DNA of 31,527 nucleotides from Mycoemilia scoparia (Eukaryota; Kickxellomycota; Kickxellomycetes; Kickxellales; Kickxellaceae), in contig JANBPU010000187.1 in NCBI GenBank assembly GCA_027575805.1, positions 1-31,527 of the forward strand, given 5' to 3'. Position numbers and translations under genes: made by a program. The notes beneath the pieces are model-generated. The model was not told where the DNA came from. It was given only the letters and a program-made list of their open reading frames with translations, and ran no database searches. Positions 1-12,700 of the stretch are shown one piece after another. Within the stretch, counting starts at the first letter, position 1. Each line of letters opens with the position of its first letter.

Positions 1-250
1 TTAATCAACTTTAATGGCGAATCCAAATATATACCGTTGAATAATGGAGTAGCTGTGTTGTGATGATAGTTGGAAAAAGGGCCCATCGTCACTCATTTGG
101 CAAGTTCTCCATCAAAAGAAAACAGATCGATACCCTCATACATTCCCTGCAAATCAGCTCATAAATCACATACATTTTAGCTGTAATCTGTTAGATTATT
201 GACTATTATCCAGGGTATACTTCTGATACACCTTTGAAGGAGACTCTGCC
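1..250. other. Intergenic, no gene seen
   Basis: I see no open frame or recognisable repeat here. It is the AT-rich flank on the left of the degenerate MITE copy that begins near 251. Confidence 0.4.
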
Positions 251-372
251 ATATAGATCATAATTTTTGAAGGATATCCTTTGGAGGCCAATGATTATAG
301 TGGAAATCACAGCAAAATGAATGTACGGTTAGACTAGTAGTCATTCATCTTTCAAAAACCATTACTCGTATA
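251..372 (+). repeat. Degenerate MITE-like element, copy 1
   Basis: About 120 bases with imperfect inverted ends: the left end contains TAATTTTTGAAGGAT and the right end ATCTTTCAAAAACCATTA. The interior carries GATTATAG, TGG and AATCACAGC-like blocks in the same order as the near-perfect copy at 5932-6051, so the two share an origin. No coding capacity. This copy has lost several bases of terminal symmetry and is probably old. Confidence 0.6.
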
Positions 373-536
373 CATACAAATTTATTAAATAAGGATGATA
401 ATAAAAACACACTCAATAGAATTGAGACAGAAAAAAACATAATAAAAGAGGAAAAATGAGAAGTCAAAGTTATCGTAATATATTTATACATCCAAATAAT
501 AAGGAAAATATGTAAAGCATTAATTTAGAAATGTGG

Positions 537-2723
537 TTATACTTTCTCCTTATTATCTAATACAGGAGCAGTACCGCTAACATCAATTTTCTTTCTTTCT
601 TTTATCAAGAAATGAAGTGTGGAACTTCCATTAATTAAAGTCTATATATACACAAACCCAATAAAGAAGCCACAACCATCGTTAATTATCAGATATACAA
701 AATAACCATATATTTTTATATAATATTCCACATCACAATAGTCCAAGATTTGTACTATTCTATTGGAGATGATGTTCAAGAAGCTTACCACCAAAATGGC
801 CGCAGCACCGATAAAATAGACAGGGTACTGACTACCCAATACAACTTTTGGTAAAATAAGTGGCATTGCTGCATTAACTTTATTACTCTTGGTAAGCAAA
901 TTCCAACCAATACTAAACAATGATTTGCCACTAGCATCACCAACGGTCCAGTCTCGAAGTGCATATATCATCATCCTACATTATCGTCATAATCATACAA
1001 AGCAATAGGGAGTTATATGTATATGTATTTGCAAAAGTTCCAGTTCCTGATAAGATATAAAGGGGAGAGGGAAATACAGTTACGTAATTTGACAGAATAT
1101 ATATATATATATATATATATAGTTACTTACACAATTAGAAAGATTCCAGCAAATACTAAACAGTAATAATCGATAAACCAAATAAACTTGGTAAAGAGTC
1201 CATCGTCTTTATTATAAATGACATGTGGAATATCAGCTTGAGTTGTTGGGACATCATACCATAGCGCATGTAAAATGTATGGAATTATTAATGCAAAAAG
1301 TACAATAATTCCAATAGTAACTCGTTTGAACTATAAAAAAAGCAAGTTAATGACATATAAATGTTTATAAAAGATAATATACATTCGAGTTAGCTACTAC
1401 AATAATATAAAGATATATGTAGTTATAATTATATTGAGCGTGTGTGATTGTATATACTTACATTGTCAGAAGAACCTTTAGCTTCAAATGCTGCATATCC
1501 AGTAAGACCTAATTCTAGACACAATGCAAGGGCGGTAGCCAAAGCTAAAATATCAAATAGCGAATCCAACTTTGACAATATTGTCTTGATGCCTCGACCT
1601 ATCGCCGCCCTTTTTGTCACACCATCATTTTTACCTAAAGGATATGGTTGTTCAATGTTAGTATAAGTATGCATAGAAATGCATTTTTTAAAATTTAATA
1701 ATTATAAAGTTTTTTGTTCACCGTACCTTCACTAAATCTTCTCACAATCGCCTATATTGACAACAGCAACAACATCAATAGCAAAATAATTAGCAATCTT
1801 TTTCAATTCGCTTCATTTCTTTTATCATGGCATTTAGAAAACAAAAACTTTAGCTTACCCAGATGATAATAACAACACCATTAAAAAGGGCAACTGTAGA
1901 AAGAGCTTCAAACAGTTTACTAAACACCTTTTTAGCAATGCCCATATATCCAAGATTTTGTTCACTGATTTTGTATTTCCATACTTGGCTAAATACGATA
2001 CCAAATCTACATAATTTCGTTGCAAGCATAAAGCAAGTATAGTTTGGTAATGAGTCTGATAAATCCACAGAAAGGGATTTAAATGCCCCCAACTACTATA
2101 AATATTACTTCTATTGATGATACTTACGCAATTAGAAATAGCCCAGCAATAGCGAATTTAAAACAAATAATACCCACATGAATCTTATTTGTAAATCTTA
2201 TAATTGAAGCTGGGGCATGTTTGATTGGTTTTGATCTATTAATTGATATGGTTGATAATGCACAAACTGCTATAACCGTTCCATTTACAATCAAACGTTG
2301 TCTTTTATCCTACACAAACATATGTATATATATATATATATATACATATAGGGTATTAGTATACATATACTTTTTTTTAACACACTTAAAACTATAAATA
2401 CAAGTGATATTACTTACATCTCCAGCACGATGATAATTATAATAATACTCAAAACCAAAACATATAGTCAACAGAAACATTGCCATTGTAGTCAAGATGG
2501 TCATGATTGTAGTTGTACGCCATATCCAACCAACTTTTAAACCAAAATGATTATTGCCGTTCCCTTGCTGTTGTTGGCTCGACTTTGGTAAATCATCGTA
2601 TTTAGGAAGACTATCTCTTTCGACCTGACCTGTTGGCATTCCAGCTTTTTCATTCATAGGGTCTAATGGCGGCTGTTTACCCTCACCCCCATCACGTCTC
2701 TTTTTAAAAAGCCCACTAAGCAT
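537..2723 (-). CDS. Multi-pass membrane protein, eight exons (tandem paralog 1)
   Basis: Minus-strand gene I assembled from eight exons: 2723-2418, 2309-2128, 2006-1859, 1751-1727, 1634-1462, 1330-1131, 975-789, 641-537. Every junction keeps frame; most donors are GTAAGT or GTAAGC, and the 25-base exon 4 uses GTACGG. The start is the ATG at 2723 in an AAAATG context; the stop is TAA at 537-539. The product is 441 residues. It has a hydrophilic, Lys/Gln-rich N-terminus (1-65), then about eight hydrophobic helices (roughly 66-92, 108-125, 145-170, 190-212, 245-270, 282-303, 328-352, 380-410) and a short charged tail ending KEKV. No known family is recognised. The neighbour at 3520-5708 is its paralog: exon count and intron phases match one for one, and the GIFLIV helix is shared. 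A role as receptor, channel or transporter cannot be decided from sequence. Confidence 0.8.
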
Positions 2724-3519
2724 TTTGGTTGACTAGCGGTAGAAGTATTCTTCAAGTATTTGAAATGATATAAATATATATATATAAGTGTGTGTGTGTG
2801 TGGTTATAAAATAATTTGTATATATATACAATGTCGAAGATAATAAGCCTTTTTTAAACAATACCAAAAAGAGAGTTGGGAAATAAATTGATATGTGGTT
2901 GAAAATAACGAAAAGAAAAAGAATGGAATAACAAAAAGCATGCGGTCACGAATGCAACAGAGGGAACAATAAGTACAGAGAATGAATGGAATAGAACTCA
3001 AACAGTTCAACAAAGACATTTACAATAAACCAACCGACCAATTAATGTTTCTCAATGCCAGTTGCTGATTTATGTAGCAATATTTTGATTTTGGCATTAC
3101 AATTCCGATTTTTTTAGCAAACACATATATAAATCTAAAATATATATAGGCCCAGTTTTGAAAGTGAGTTTTGATTTTATTTCTACTAAAAAAAGATATC
3201 AAAATTCCTATTCACATCTGGATTTATGATTGATGTTCGTGCAATCCTCAAATCTATTTTTGTATGTTTTTGCCACATAAATCCAGCATCTTGGATATAC
3301 TCATAATTAGTTTTATTGCTTGTTTTTATAACTATTCCACAATCAATTGTCAAAAAAAAGCCAATAATGGTAAAATCTAAAGTCAAAACCATCAGTTGCC
3401 AATAGGCACACAAATATTTATATAGCCTATTGTTCAGACAGATCATATTTGCCACTACCGGGAGTATGATGACACATTTGCATTTCTAGCAGATTAATAT
3501 AGTCATAGATTTCAATATG
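2724..3519. other. Spacer between the two membrane-protein genes
   Basis: About 800 bases serving as the 5' flank of the gene ending at 537 and the 3' flank of the gene ending at 3520. It contains (TA)n and (TG)n tracts near 2776-2803. A minus-strand frame at 3186-3455 has one hydrophobic stretch but no clean splice sites and no match to either paralog, so I do not call it a gene. Confidence 0.5.
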
Positions 3520-4400
3520 CTATACAACTGGATTGTCCATTTGCCTAAAATTCTCTCTATCATCATCATCACCATTGCTGTCCCAAGTTGTGGTATGGAT
3601 TTTATATATTGCATATGTATAGACTAAACCCTAAAAACAAATATTATCAGTCACTTTTATAAAATATCCATATAACAACAGTATCACTAACAACAACAAC
3701 AACAACAATAATAATAATAATAGCTACTTACCAGTAATATGGAAATAGACCCAATTGGTACAACAACATATAAACATTTTTCAACAACAGGAACAATAAT
3801 TTTATGAGCAAGTGAACTTACTCCGCCTCCACTGTCACTACCACCAATAAAGTCGGTGACTGTATCAAGTCCACTTTTATTTGACATCTCTTGGGTTGCC
3901 TTATTATATCTTGCCACAAAGTAAAATCTACGCATACATATATGTTGATAGTATTTAGTTTTCTCATTAATATATATAATTTGCAGCTGGGCTATTCTCT
4001 ATATACCAAATGGACTAATAGAAGTTTTAGATTTATACTTACACAATCAAAAAGATACCAACCAACGTTAAATGTGAATGATAAAGTAGTGGTAAAAGAT
4101 TTTGGATCAAACTGTTGATGTTGGTGTTGGTGTCGCTGCTTCTATAGTTCTTTTTTTCAATTTTCTTAAAATCAGTCTTACCATCATAAACAGGATGAGT
4201 CTGTGTTGATAGTGTTTGATATTCATACAAATCTATGATATTTTGTTCTTGTTGTTGTTGGTTCTGTGTTTTGGCTTCTTCATTAGATTCTGGTTCCTTC
4301 TCCTCTGCTCTCAAGAAAATCAAGCTGAGTTTAAGAATTATAAATGTGATGACTATTAAGACTTTCAAAAAAGTTTGGAGCTACGCAAAACACAAAAAGA

Positions 4401-4447
<47 letters not shown>

Positions 4448-5708
4448 CACAGTCCTTATAAATAAGCAATCTTGCGAATAATTTATAATCAAGCTCATAG
4501 AGTTTGTTTGTGTGTATGCTTGTGAGATAACTTACTGATTTTGAATAATCATCATCCATCAAAATCCACATTACCACAAGCTCAAGATAAATCCCATATA
4601 CTCCAAACGATCCAACCACTCTGAATATGAAAGAAACCATTGATACAATAATTTTCGGAATCTTGGTGACCTTAATCTTATCTCCTATACCACCTATCAT
4701 TATTAATACCATTATCACCAAAGTATAGATTTAAAATTTGAAAAAAACAACAATAATAACAATAACAACGCTTTTCTTTCACAGCATCAAAAGCAACAAA
4801 TACCTAACCTACTTTTATAGCATCGACCAAATATAATAATACCCTAAAGTTAAACAACAAAAACAAATGAAATACAATATATATATATATACATAAATGT
4901 GATGAATAATTATAGCTATAAACTTACCCAAAGCAACATAACACTGCTAATCACGATAGTGAAAGGAGTCAACACTTTAATCACCCCTGTAATAACCTTG
5001 GATTCAACCTTATCCTTGATATCAAATAATCCAAAATCCTGTGTTTTTGATTTAATTGTCCAAGCAACATAAATTGCCACAGAAACACTATAGAAAAGAT
5101 TCGTTAATATATATTCATGTATTTTTAGTAGTATTAGTAACAATAGCTGTTGTTGTTGGTGTTAACGACACACATACATATTCATCGTTCATATTAGCAA
5201 GTAAGTGAGGAGAATCACTTACATTAACGTATTAATTCCAAACACCAAAAACCTGGTACCAACCAACCACATCCACAACGACTTGTTTGGATAATAATAT
5301 CCCTTGGAGTTTCGTTGAAAATTTATCATTATCAATAGGATTATGCTTATTGAAACAATAATCCCATAAAGAATCATAGTTCCTGTTCCAATCTATCAAA
5401 TCAAAACCCCAAATATAAGCTTGATGTAACAAACGTTTTTGAAAAGAAAAACCAACAAGATTTATATATATATATATAAAGGAAATAAGGGCATTTGTGT
5501 AAATATACAATAAGAAAAAAATTAACTGACTTACATTCTTGGCTTCATGTTTAATCCAATACATTACCAAAATATAACAAAGACTTAAAGTCAATAAACC
5601 AAATGTACCCAAAGTTATTACAGTGCTTGAAGTATACCACGCAGCAGCCAAAAACAAATCCATCCTCTTTATACCACTATTATTACTATTGATGATATTA
5701 AGTAGCAT
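3520..5708 (-). CDS. Multi-pass membrane protein, eight exons (tandem paralog 2)
   Basis: Exons: 5708-5535, 5392-5223, 5087-4928, 4843-4813, 4693-4536, 4380-4043, 3927-3732, 3630-3520; 445 residues, stop TAG at 3520-3522. An in-frame TGA just upstream supports the ATG at 5708. Donors are GTAAGT except GTAGGT after the 31-base exon 4. About eight hydrophobic helices (roughly 30-52, 59-80, 100-125, 150-170, 190-215, 232-253, 325-352, 385-410). The loop between helices 6 and 7 (about 254-325) is rich in Glu and Gln and longer than in the paralog at 537-2723. The N-terminus is short, without the ~60-residue tail seen there. The intron phase series 0,2,0,1,0,2,0 is identical to the paralog, as is the miniature fourth exon, which points to an old tandem duplication. 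The family is not recognised. The exon 4 choice rests on analogy with the paralog; skipping it and using an AG at 4677 would also keep frame. Confidence 0.78.
4401..4447 (+). repeat. ATT trinucleotide microsatellite inside an intron
   Basis: About 15 perfect ATT units lying in the intron between exons 5 and 6 of the membrane-protein gene at 3520-5708, close to its 3' splice site (the acceptor AG is at 4381-4382). Such a tract is expected to vary in length between strains. Confidence 0.9.
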
Positions 5709-5931
5709 TATCAATCATTCGATATTAGTTGTGTATATATATCAGTTTATATCAAAGAGTATATACGAGATAGTTTATAAATTCAAAAAAGAAAAGAATA
5801 AAAATATAACATATTTATATAACCAAGACTTTAAGAATACACACACTTATATATTATATACAATTTGAAGAATCTATAAAATTACTCTTGTTGCTACTAC
5901 TGCTGCGCATTTTAAAACCCTGATATTTCTC
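5709..5931. other. Intergenic 5' flank of the membrane-protein gene
   Basis: Probable promoter side of the gene starting at 5708. AT-rich, with TATATA runs near 5731-5740 and 5810-5860; no specific regulatory site can be assigned. Confidence 0.35.
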
Positions 5932-6051
5932 ATATGGGCAATAATTTTTGAAGGGTGAATTTTGGGGACCAGTGATTATAGGGGAATCACAGCCAAATGG
6001 ATGTCCAGTTTTACTATTGAACTTTCACCCTTCAAAAATTATTGCCCATAT
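5932..6051 (+). mobile_element. MITE-like element with perfect 28-bp inverted ends
   Basis: A 120-base non-coding element. Its left end (5932-5959, beginning ATATGGGCAATAATTTTTGA) is the exact reverse complement of its right end (6024-6051). The interior is unique with a GATTATAG block. Two diverged relatives are in the window (about 251-372 same orientation, 21334-21456 opposite). The perfect ends suggest recent movement. The likely engine is a DNA transposase elsewhere in the genome; no transposase is in this window. A clear target-site duplication is not obvious because the flanks are AT-rich. Confidence 0.8.
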
Positions 6052-6704
6052 TTTTAAAATTGAGAATTTAAAAACAAATGATACTAGATGTTATCAAACT
6101 TTTGTATGTATAAAGGAAAGATTTAGGTTGAATAACATGAATCACCTTCTGTCTCTCAACCAACCAATCAATCAATAGACAGAATAGTAAAGCCGTTCTT
6201 TTGTGTTTCAATTCAAAGTAAAAAATGAATTTAAAATCCAAATCTAAAATCATCCCATATAAAAAGAAAATGAAAAATGAAACTCAACTGCTGCACTCAA
6301 ACTATAAAGTGATAGAGATAAAAACATTTATTATTCAATTACATTAAAACAGCAGGATTTCTTTTAAATAAAATAAGCGCGTGTTATTGGCAAAAAATCA
6401 ACGTTTTGAAACACAATCAGCAATAAAATAAATAATAAAGAAGAAAAGAGATGATGCTAATAGAGAGTAGTTGTAAAGTGTGAGTAATATATAATGATAA
6501 TAATATATGTGTGAAAAAAAGTAATAAAAAATAAAGAAAAAATCAATAAAAACTTCAAAGGTACGCTCTGCTTTGGGTATGTATAGATGTATATATATAT
6601 ATATATGAATGAATGAGATGGGAGAAAATAGAGTGATGATGATAAGGGGACTAAATAGTAGTAGTTTACGTCGAGATGCTAAACTATACCCATATTTATG
6701 CTGT
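6052..6704. other. Intergenic, 3' flank of the SAPS-domain gene
   Basis: No convincing gene. It should hold the 3' UTR and polyadenylation region of the minus-strand gene ending at 6705; TTTATT (AATAAA on the minus strand) occurs near 6329 and 6704. A (TA)n run lies at about 6591-6606. Confidence 0.45.
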
Positions 6705-9700
6705 TTATTTTCCAAATAATGTGGTACTAGCAAATCGACGTGACTTTGATTTTCGATTTCCTCCACCACCATTTCGTTTTGACCGACCACCACTGCTGCT
6801 GCTTCCACCAGCCACAATCTTGTTTCCCTTTTTCTTTTTAGATCGGCCATTACTACTCTTACCGCCACCCCCAGACTTTTTGGATCTACCACTTCCACTA
6901 CTGCTGCTCCTAGATAACAATCCTGAAGAGGATGTAGCAGATGTGGAGGATTCAGGCGGTGGTGTTGATGATGATTCTACAAGAACTAAATCTTCATCCT
7001 GGCCATCTCCTTTTTCAACTATAACAAGGTCCTTGTCGCTGGAATCGTCTTCTTCCAATTTGGCCATTGGAAACGTTGAAGGTGGTGGCTTTGCTGAATT
7101 CTCGTTACTGATATCCGCTTGCTTTTGTTCCTTATTATCTGAGCCACCGCATGCTGCTGTTGATGTTGTAGAAGTAGTAGTATTACCAGCGGCATCGTTA
7201 TCATTGTCATCATCAGGGTTAAGATTCGGAAACGCTTGTGGAGCAACATAGTCGAGCTCTTTGTCAGCCTCTGGAGATTTCTGCGATGCAAGTTCTTTGG
7301 TGATTTTATCAATATTTTCAGCCGACATAAACAGGTTTGAAGACGTTGGTGTAGGCTGCGGTGCCATTCGACTATTATAATGGTGGGGGTTGTTGCTGCT
7401 ATTATTGCCAGAAGTAGTACTCTTTGTAGAATTGTTGCTGTTATTATTACTGCCGCTGTTAGTGAGCCCAATTCCTGATGCAACAACAGAGGGGGTGGTA
7501 GCTGTGCTACCTCCTGGCGCAGAAACAGATCGATAGGATGATCCAACCATTCCAGGCCCACAACCGCTACCACCGCCATTCCCCGACTTGTTTGCTCCGC
7601 CACCATGTTGACGAATAGACATAAGTCCACTACTTCCTCCTCCGTTTGAATGGGAGGGCATTCGGTAGAGCGATGACTTTGGTAACTGCTTTCCTCCACC
7701 TGCTCCGCCATTTCCTGACGACATTGCGCTATTATGGTGGCTGTTATCGTTCTTGAGTCGTCCCACAAACTTATCGGTAGCAGGGTCTATCAATGATATT
7801 CCTCCACTACTGGCTGCTGCCGCTGCCGCTGCAAGAACCATAGAGCGAGATATACCAACTCCAGCGCTTTGACTCCTTGACCGGGGCCTTTTAGTAGCTG
7901 CTGCTGACATTGTTGGTGGTGGCTTTGAGCTAGACGAAGGTGAAGATGATGTCATTGAATTTTTGTGCTGGTAATAATAGTCATCATTGCCGCTGCTGCC
8001 AAATGATCTGCTGATATCAGTAGTCATGCTGCTATTAGAGAGGTGCTTGTCAATGGCATAGTGCGGTGGTGGACATTGTTGCGATGAAGATGCCTCGCCA
8101 CTACAGTTGCTGCCTTCATTTCCTGGCATCCCAGTAGAAGTGGTCTTTACAAGTGGCGAATCATCTGAAAATGGCGAAAGGGTATCTGGGCTAGCGGAAT
8201 CAACATCTGAAGAGTCAGAGTCTATGGGCATAGCATCTAGAATCCTAATTGGCTGCTGCTGCTGTTGTTGGTCGCTACTATTACCGCTGCTGCTGTTATT
8301 GTTGCCTTTGGACATTGATCCGGTAGCTGTGTTAGATGAAGATGCAATACTTGCAGATCCACGACCACCACTACTAAAATTTCCTCGCCTTAGATTCCAG
8401 CTATTTTTGGTGATAATAGACGAAGGGCCGCCACCACCAACACTACTAGTTGTTGTTGTTGTTGTTGCGGCTGCCCCTGCTGCCGCTGCTGCTGCTGATG
8501 ATGATACTGGAGAAGCTTGCTGGGCCTCCGATTGGTTCGGTCGTGATGAAACTGGTCCGCCAGTAGCAGCTGTAGCCTTTTCTATAATCGAAGCCGACTG
8601 GCTTCTGGGTCTAATTCCTAGCGACTGTTGCTGCATCTGCTTCTGCCAGTAGTGTTGTGGTTGTTGCTCATATTGCGAATAGCCTTCACCACCATTATTG
8701 CTCCTGCTGTTGCTGATATCGTTGTCATAGTCTCCTTGAAAATTAGAATTTATAGGTTCTTCCAACCCATCAAAGGAATCGTCCTCATCACCAATGGCAT
8801 CAGAGTCAATGGGCACAATCTCTTTGACAGTATTGATTGATGTATCACCTGGAATCAAATGCGAATTGCTGCTATGATGCGAGGAGTATGATGAGGATCC
8901 TTTGCTATCGCTACCCGACCCTTGTGAGTATTGGTATTGATATTGCTGTAATGGTGACGATGATCTTTGCCCATCATCTAAATTAAGTCGATGCAAGTTC
9001 AATTGCTCAACCCTTTCTGGAATCGATACAAAGCCACCACCATGATGCGAAGAGGAAGTGGCGGATGATGATGATGAAGACAAACTGAAATGCTGATAAC
9101 TAGATGACGCATCTGAGCTTGAAGCATCATTGGAGTTGTCCTTGCTGATTTCGCCTATGATAAACCCTGGTATAGCCTTTGTTTCGGATTTCGATTCTTT
9201 ATTATCGCCACCGCTATCATCCTTTCTGCTGTTTCCTTGATCATTATTGTTTTCATTATCATCATGGTTGTTGTGGTCATCCGAATATTTGTCTTTTGAA
9301 GATTTCTGATCGTGTGCAAAAGAAGAAGAGTATCCAACCGAATAAGATGGTGGTGGTGGTGGCTGGTGGGATGGAAGAACCTGGCTGAACTGTGTTTCCG
9401 ACAAACTGCTTTGTATTCGCTCGGTGATCCTGGCTCGCATGTAGTCACTATAGATAGAAAAGGTATTACAAACTTTGTTAATGTCTAAAAATTTGAGCAC
9501 ATATATTTGTGTTTGAATAAATAAGTGTGTATATATAAGGAAGAAAATAAAACCAAAAGAACTGGGTTCGAGATCAAGTAGCATTTGTCTTTGTAATTAT
9601 AGGGAAAAGTGAAATTGGAACAAGAACGAAATAAAGAGAGAGGGAGAGAGAAGGAGAGGCCCAGACATCATGTACAATTAAACATCGTCGTCAAGAAATT

Positions 9701-12700
9701 GTGTATGTACATATATAAATTATAATGGTTATAATAATAATATTAATAGTAAATATTGGTTGATACACTACTTCATCCAACCCAGTTCAGTTGCATCTCC
9801 ATCATCGACGTCGATATCATCATAAAGGACTGGCTGAAGGTGGCTGTTGCTACTACTGCTGTTATTGTTCTTGCTACCATCATGATCTTTACCAGCAGAG
9901 TCAACTTCATAACCTTCTTCTGAATCCACAGGCGGAATAAGCATTTTTGAGTCATTTCCTCCTTCGCCGCTACTACTACTAACATCATTATCGCTACCAC
10001 GTTTGGTATTATTTTGTTCAAATTGGTGGTCCTGTCGAGTCACAAATCGTAGCATATGAACAGACGGATCCTCATTTTTACGATAAATATCATCATCACG
10101 AACACCAAGAGTTGCATTGAATAGCTGCTCATCATCAAAGTCGTCTTCATCGTCGTCGTCGTCGTCTTCATCATCATCATCATCCATATGGTCAACATCT
10201 TCCATTATTGAATTGTGGCGATGTAATGGAGCTCCAAGAATTTCTTCTTCGTCTTCATCGCCATCTTCACGTTCAATCATCCTCATATCTTCGGTGTTGA
10301 CCAAATTAAGATCTTCATCATCAGAGTCTTCGCTATTGGCTGATCCAACTCTATAAACTTTTCTTGAGACGCCAAGTCCAGCGACAATACCTTCTCTTTT
10401 GCCGCGATTGCTATCACCACCAGTCGTGGAACCAGAAGTACCATCTTCCCCACCATCTTCTTCAATATAGTCTTCTTCTTGCAAAATATTAGCAGTATTA
10501 CCATCGCCATCTTCTTCTTCTCCAGTAGCAGAGACTATAATGCTTCCGCTACCACCATCGCCAATAGAGTATTCGCCATCATTGCCAGATCCATCGTCGC
10601 CTCCAATTGCAATATCTGACGTTGTTCTCTCAGCTCCAAGCGACCCTTGAGCTTCTTCTCTAGCAATCTTGGCTACATTTTCAATGTACTCGGTCCAGTC
10701 CTTTTCTTTAACAAAGTCAAGTATATCTTGAGTGAGCTCGGATCCTGCCAATTCGGTTAGCCTAACAACTTCATCGGTGATACCATTGAGATGACCCATA
10801 TATCCCAAACGGGTACCCTTTGGTTTCTTGCATGCTTCGGTGTTCGCACTGTTGGCTGCGATGATCTTTTTGGTTAGCTGTCCATCTACAAACACTGATC
10901 TTACTAGTGCATAGTTTGCCTTGATCGATAGCTGGAGATTTAGGGTCTGATGCATCATGTCATAGATCACAGAATGAATAAAGTTGTTCCAAGGATGGTC
11001 GAAAAATAGCTGTAAGCAGGATATTAGTGCCTCAGTTTCTACTAGTCTGTACTTTAGCTGTTGACCAACCGGCAGCGATGAGACAGAGAGCTTTTCATTA
11101 TCTTTGACGGTTGATTGATGTGTCGACATCTCGGTATCTTTGTTGCTAGTAGTAACAGCAGCAGCAGCTTGGGTACCAAACTCATCATCAGTTGGCTTAT
11201 TGTTTTCACTGCCACTAGTAGTAGCGTTACTATATTTTGCTTCCTGACCAGATTTAGATGAGTCGTTATTGACATTATTATCCTTGGACTCGTCCTTTTT
11301 GTCTTCAGCCTCAGAAATATCTCCACCAGCGCCACTGCCACTGCCATTATTTTGTTCATGAAGCTTCTTCAGACGAGCAGTTTCCAACTCGACCTCCTCT
11401 TTAGTCTGATTAAGACGACGCATGTTTGAACAATGAAGAATCTCAGCCAAAAGTTCACATATACGAAGTCTCTCGAACCCGATGGGAACTTGCTTTCCTG
11501 TCGGAGTATCATGAGGTTCTATGGATGTTCTTGGGCGCGAAAGGAGCGCGACAAACGCGTGGACATTATCAGCCAAGACTTGCATCATCTCGCTGAGATC
11601 GACAGACATCTGTGGTTGACCGCCGCTCATTACGTCTCCAAATTGGTTAGCTACTGACACATTTCCAACAGTGAATCCATGACTCTCAAACTCAGATAAC
11701 GATGAGGAATCTGGTTGACCGGAAAATGGATCAATGTCCCAGTCACTATTATAATTTCGTCTGATAAGCTCAATGAACACGTAAGTTCCATTAATCAAAC
11801 TAGAAACACCATTCTTTTCTCTTGGATCCAACATATATCCCACAAGCTTTTTGACAACTCTAGCACTCTTGAGTTCGTCTATTAAAACATTTGTGCCGAT
11901 GGTTGGTTGATCCGGATTCGTGCATTGAGAAATCGATATAATATCGAGGAGGACTTGGCTTGCAGAGGTGTGTGTATCAACATCAACTGACGGATCCAAC
12001 ATATCGACCAAAGAATCTATGAGACCTTCGCCGTTGAGCCAGTCAACAATGCCTTGTGATTCTTCGAACTCTTCCATGCTGACAAGCTTTAAGAGCACAT
12101 CCGTCATTGGGCTGTTGTTGATGTGGGCCAAAAGTCGAGTAACCACCTGTGGGTTGGCCTTGATAAATGGAATAGCCTGGGTCTGTTTCATCTGCATGAG
12201 AACACACATCAGTCTTGAGAAACATGTGGCTTGAATTTGATTGATCTTGTCTGGCTCGGTATACACAAGTCTCCACAGCCGGAAAAACAATGGCATCCGT
12301 TTCTCCCAAGATTCTTTGACTGGGGCTAAGGCCATGGTGGTCTCGATATTTGTTTGAATAGACGTGGGCTCATCGATAATAGCCATAGGAGAAGATTTAC
12401 CTATATTATTGGCTTCTACTTTAATCCCTTTCGTGGAGCTTTCGCTAGTAGTATAGTCGGGCGTTGAGCTCTTTTTATCGGCCAATGGCTTATCTTTACT
12501 GTCATCACTACCTTCCATATACTCTTCTTCATCAGAAGAGGGAGATGTTTCAGCAGTATTAAACGACGAATTACTATCAACGCTATCCATTGAATCTACC
12601 GAACCGCGCTGACCCCGACTTGATCGCTTAATATTGCTTTCACCTTTGTTTGAAGGTTTTGACCTAGAGCCAGATTTTTTGTCACCGTCACCATCGTTAT

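Noticed and set aside
3186..3455. Minus-strand frame with one hydrophobic segment between the two tandem membrane-protein genes
   Set aside because: No ATG at a sensible place, no GTAAGT-type junction to a neighbour, and no similarity to exons of either paralog.
4385..4465. Poly-Tyr / poly-Asn coding frames over the ATT repeat
   Set aside because: The tract is in an intron of the gene at 3520-5708; frames over it are a product of the repeat.
7019..7768. Second minus-strand frame of 249 codons inside the SAPS gene
   Set aside because: It is a shifted reading of the low-complexity exon; the composition is His/Arg/Leu-rich by frame-shift of the Ser/Asn/Gly repeats, and the main frame spans it.
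8107..8652. Long open frame on the plus strand with poly-Cys/Leu/Val/Ala runs
   Set aside because: It is the antisense reading of Gln/Asn/Ser/Ala repeats in the SAPS gene. The same holds for 6676-7251, 10117-10356 and 12634-12918.
9560..9580. GGTTCGAGATC word resembling a tRNA T-loop
   Set aside because: No acceptor stem, anticodon stem or A-box can be folded around it; it lies in the SAPS intron.
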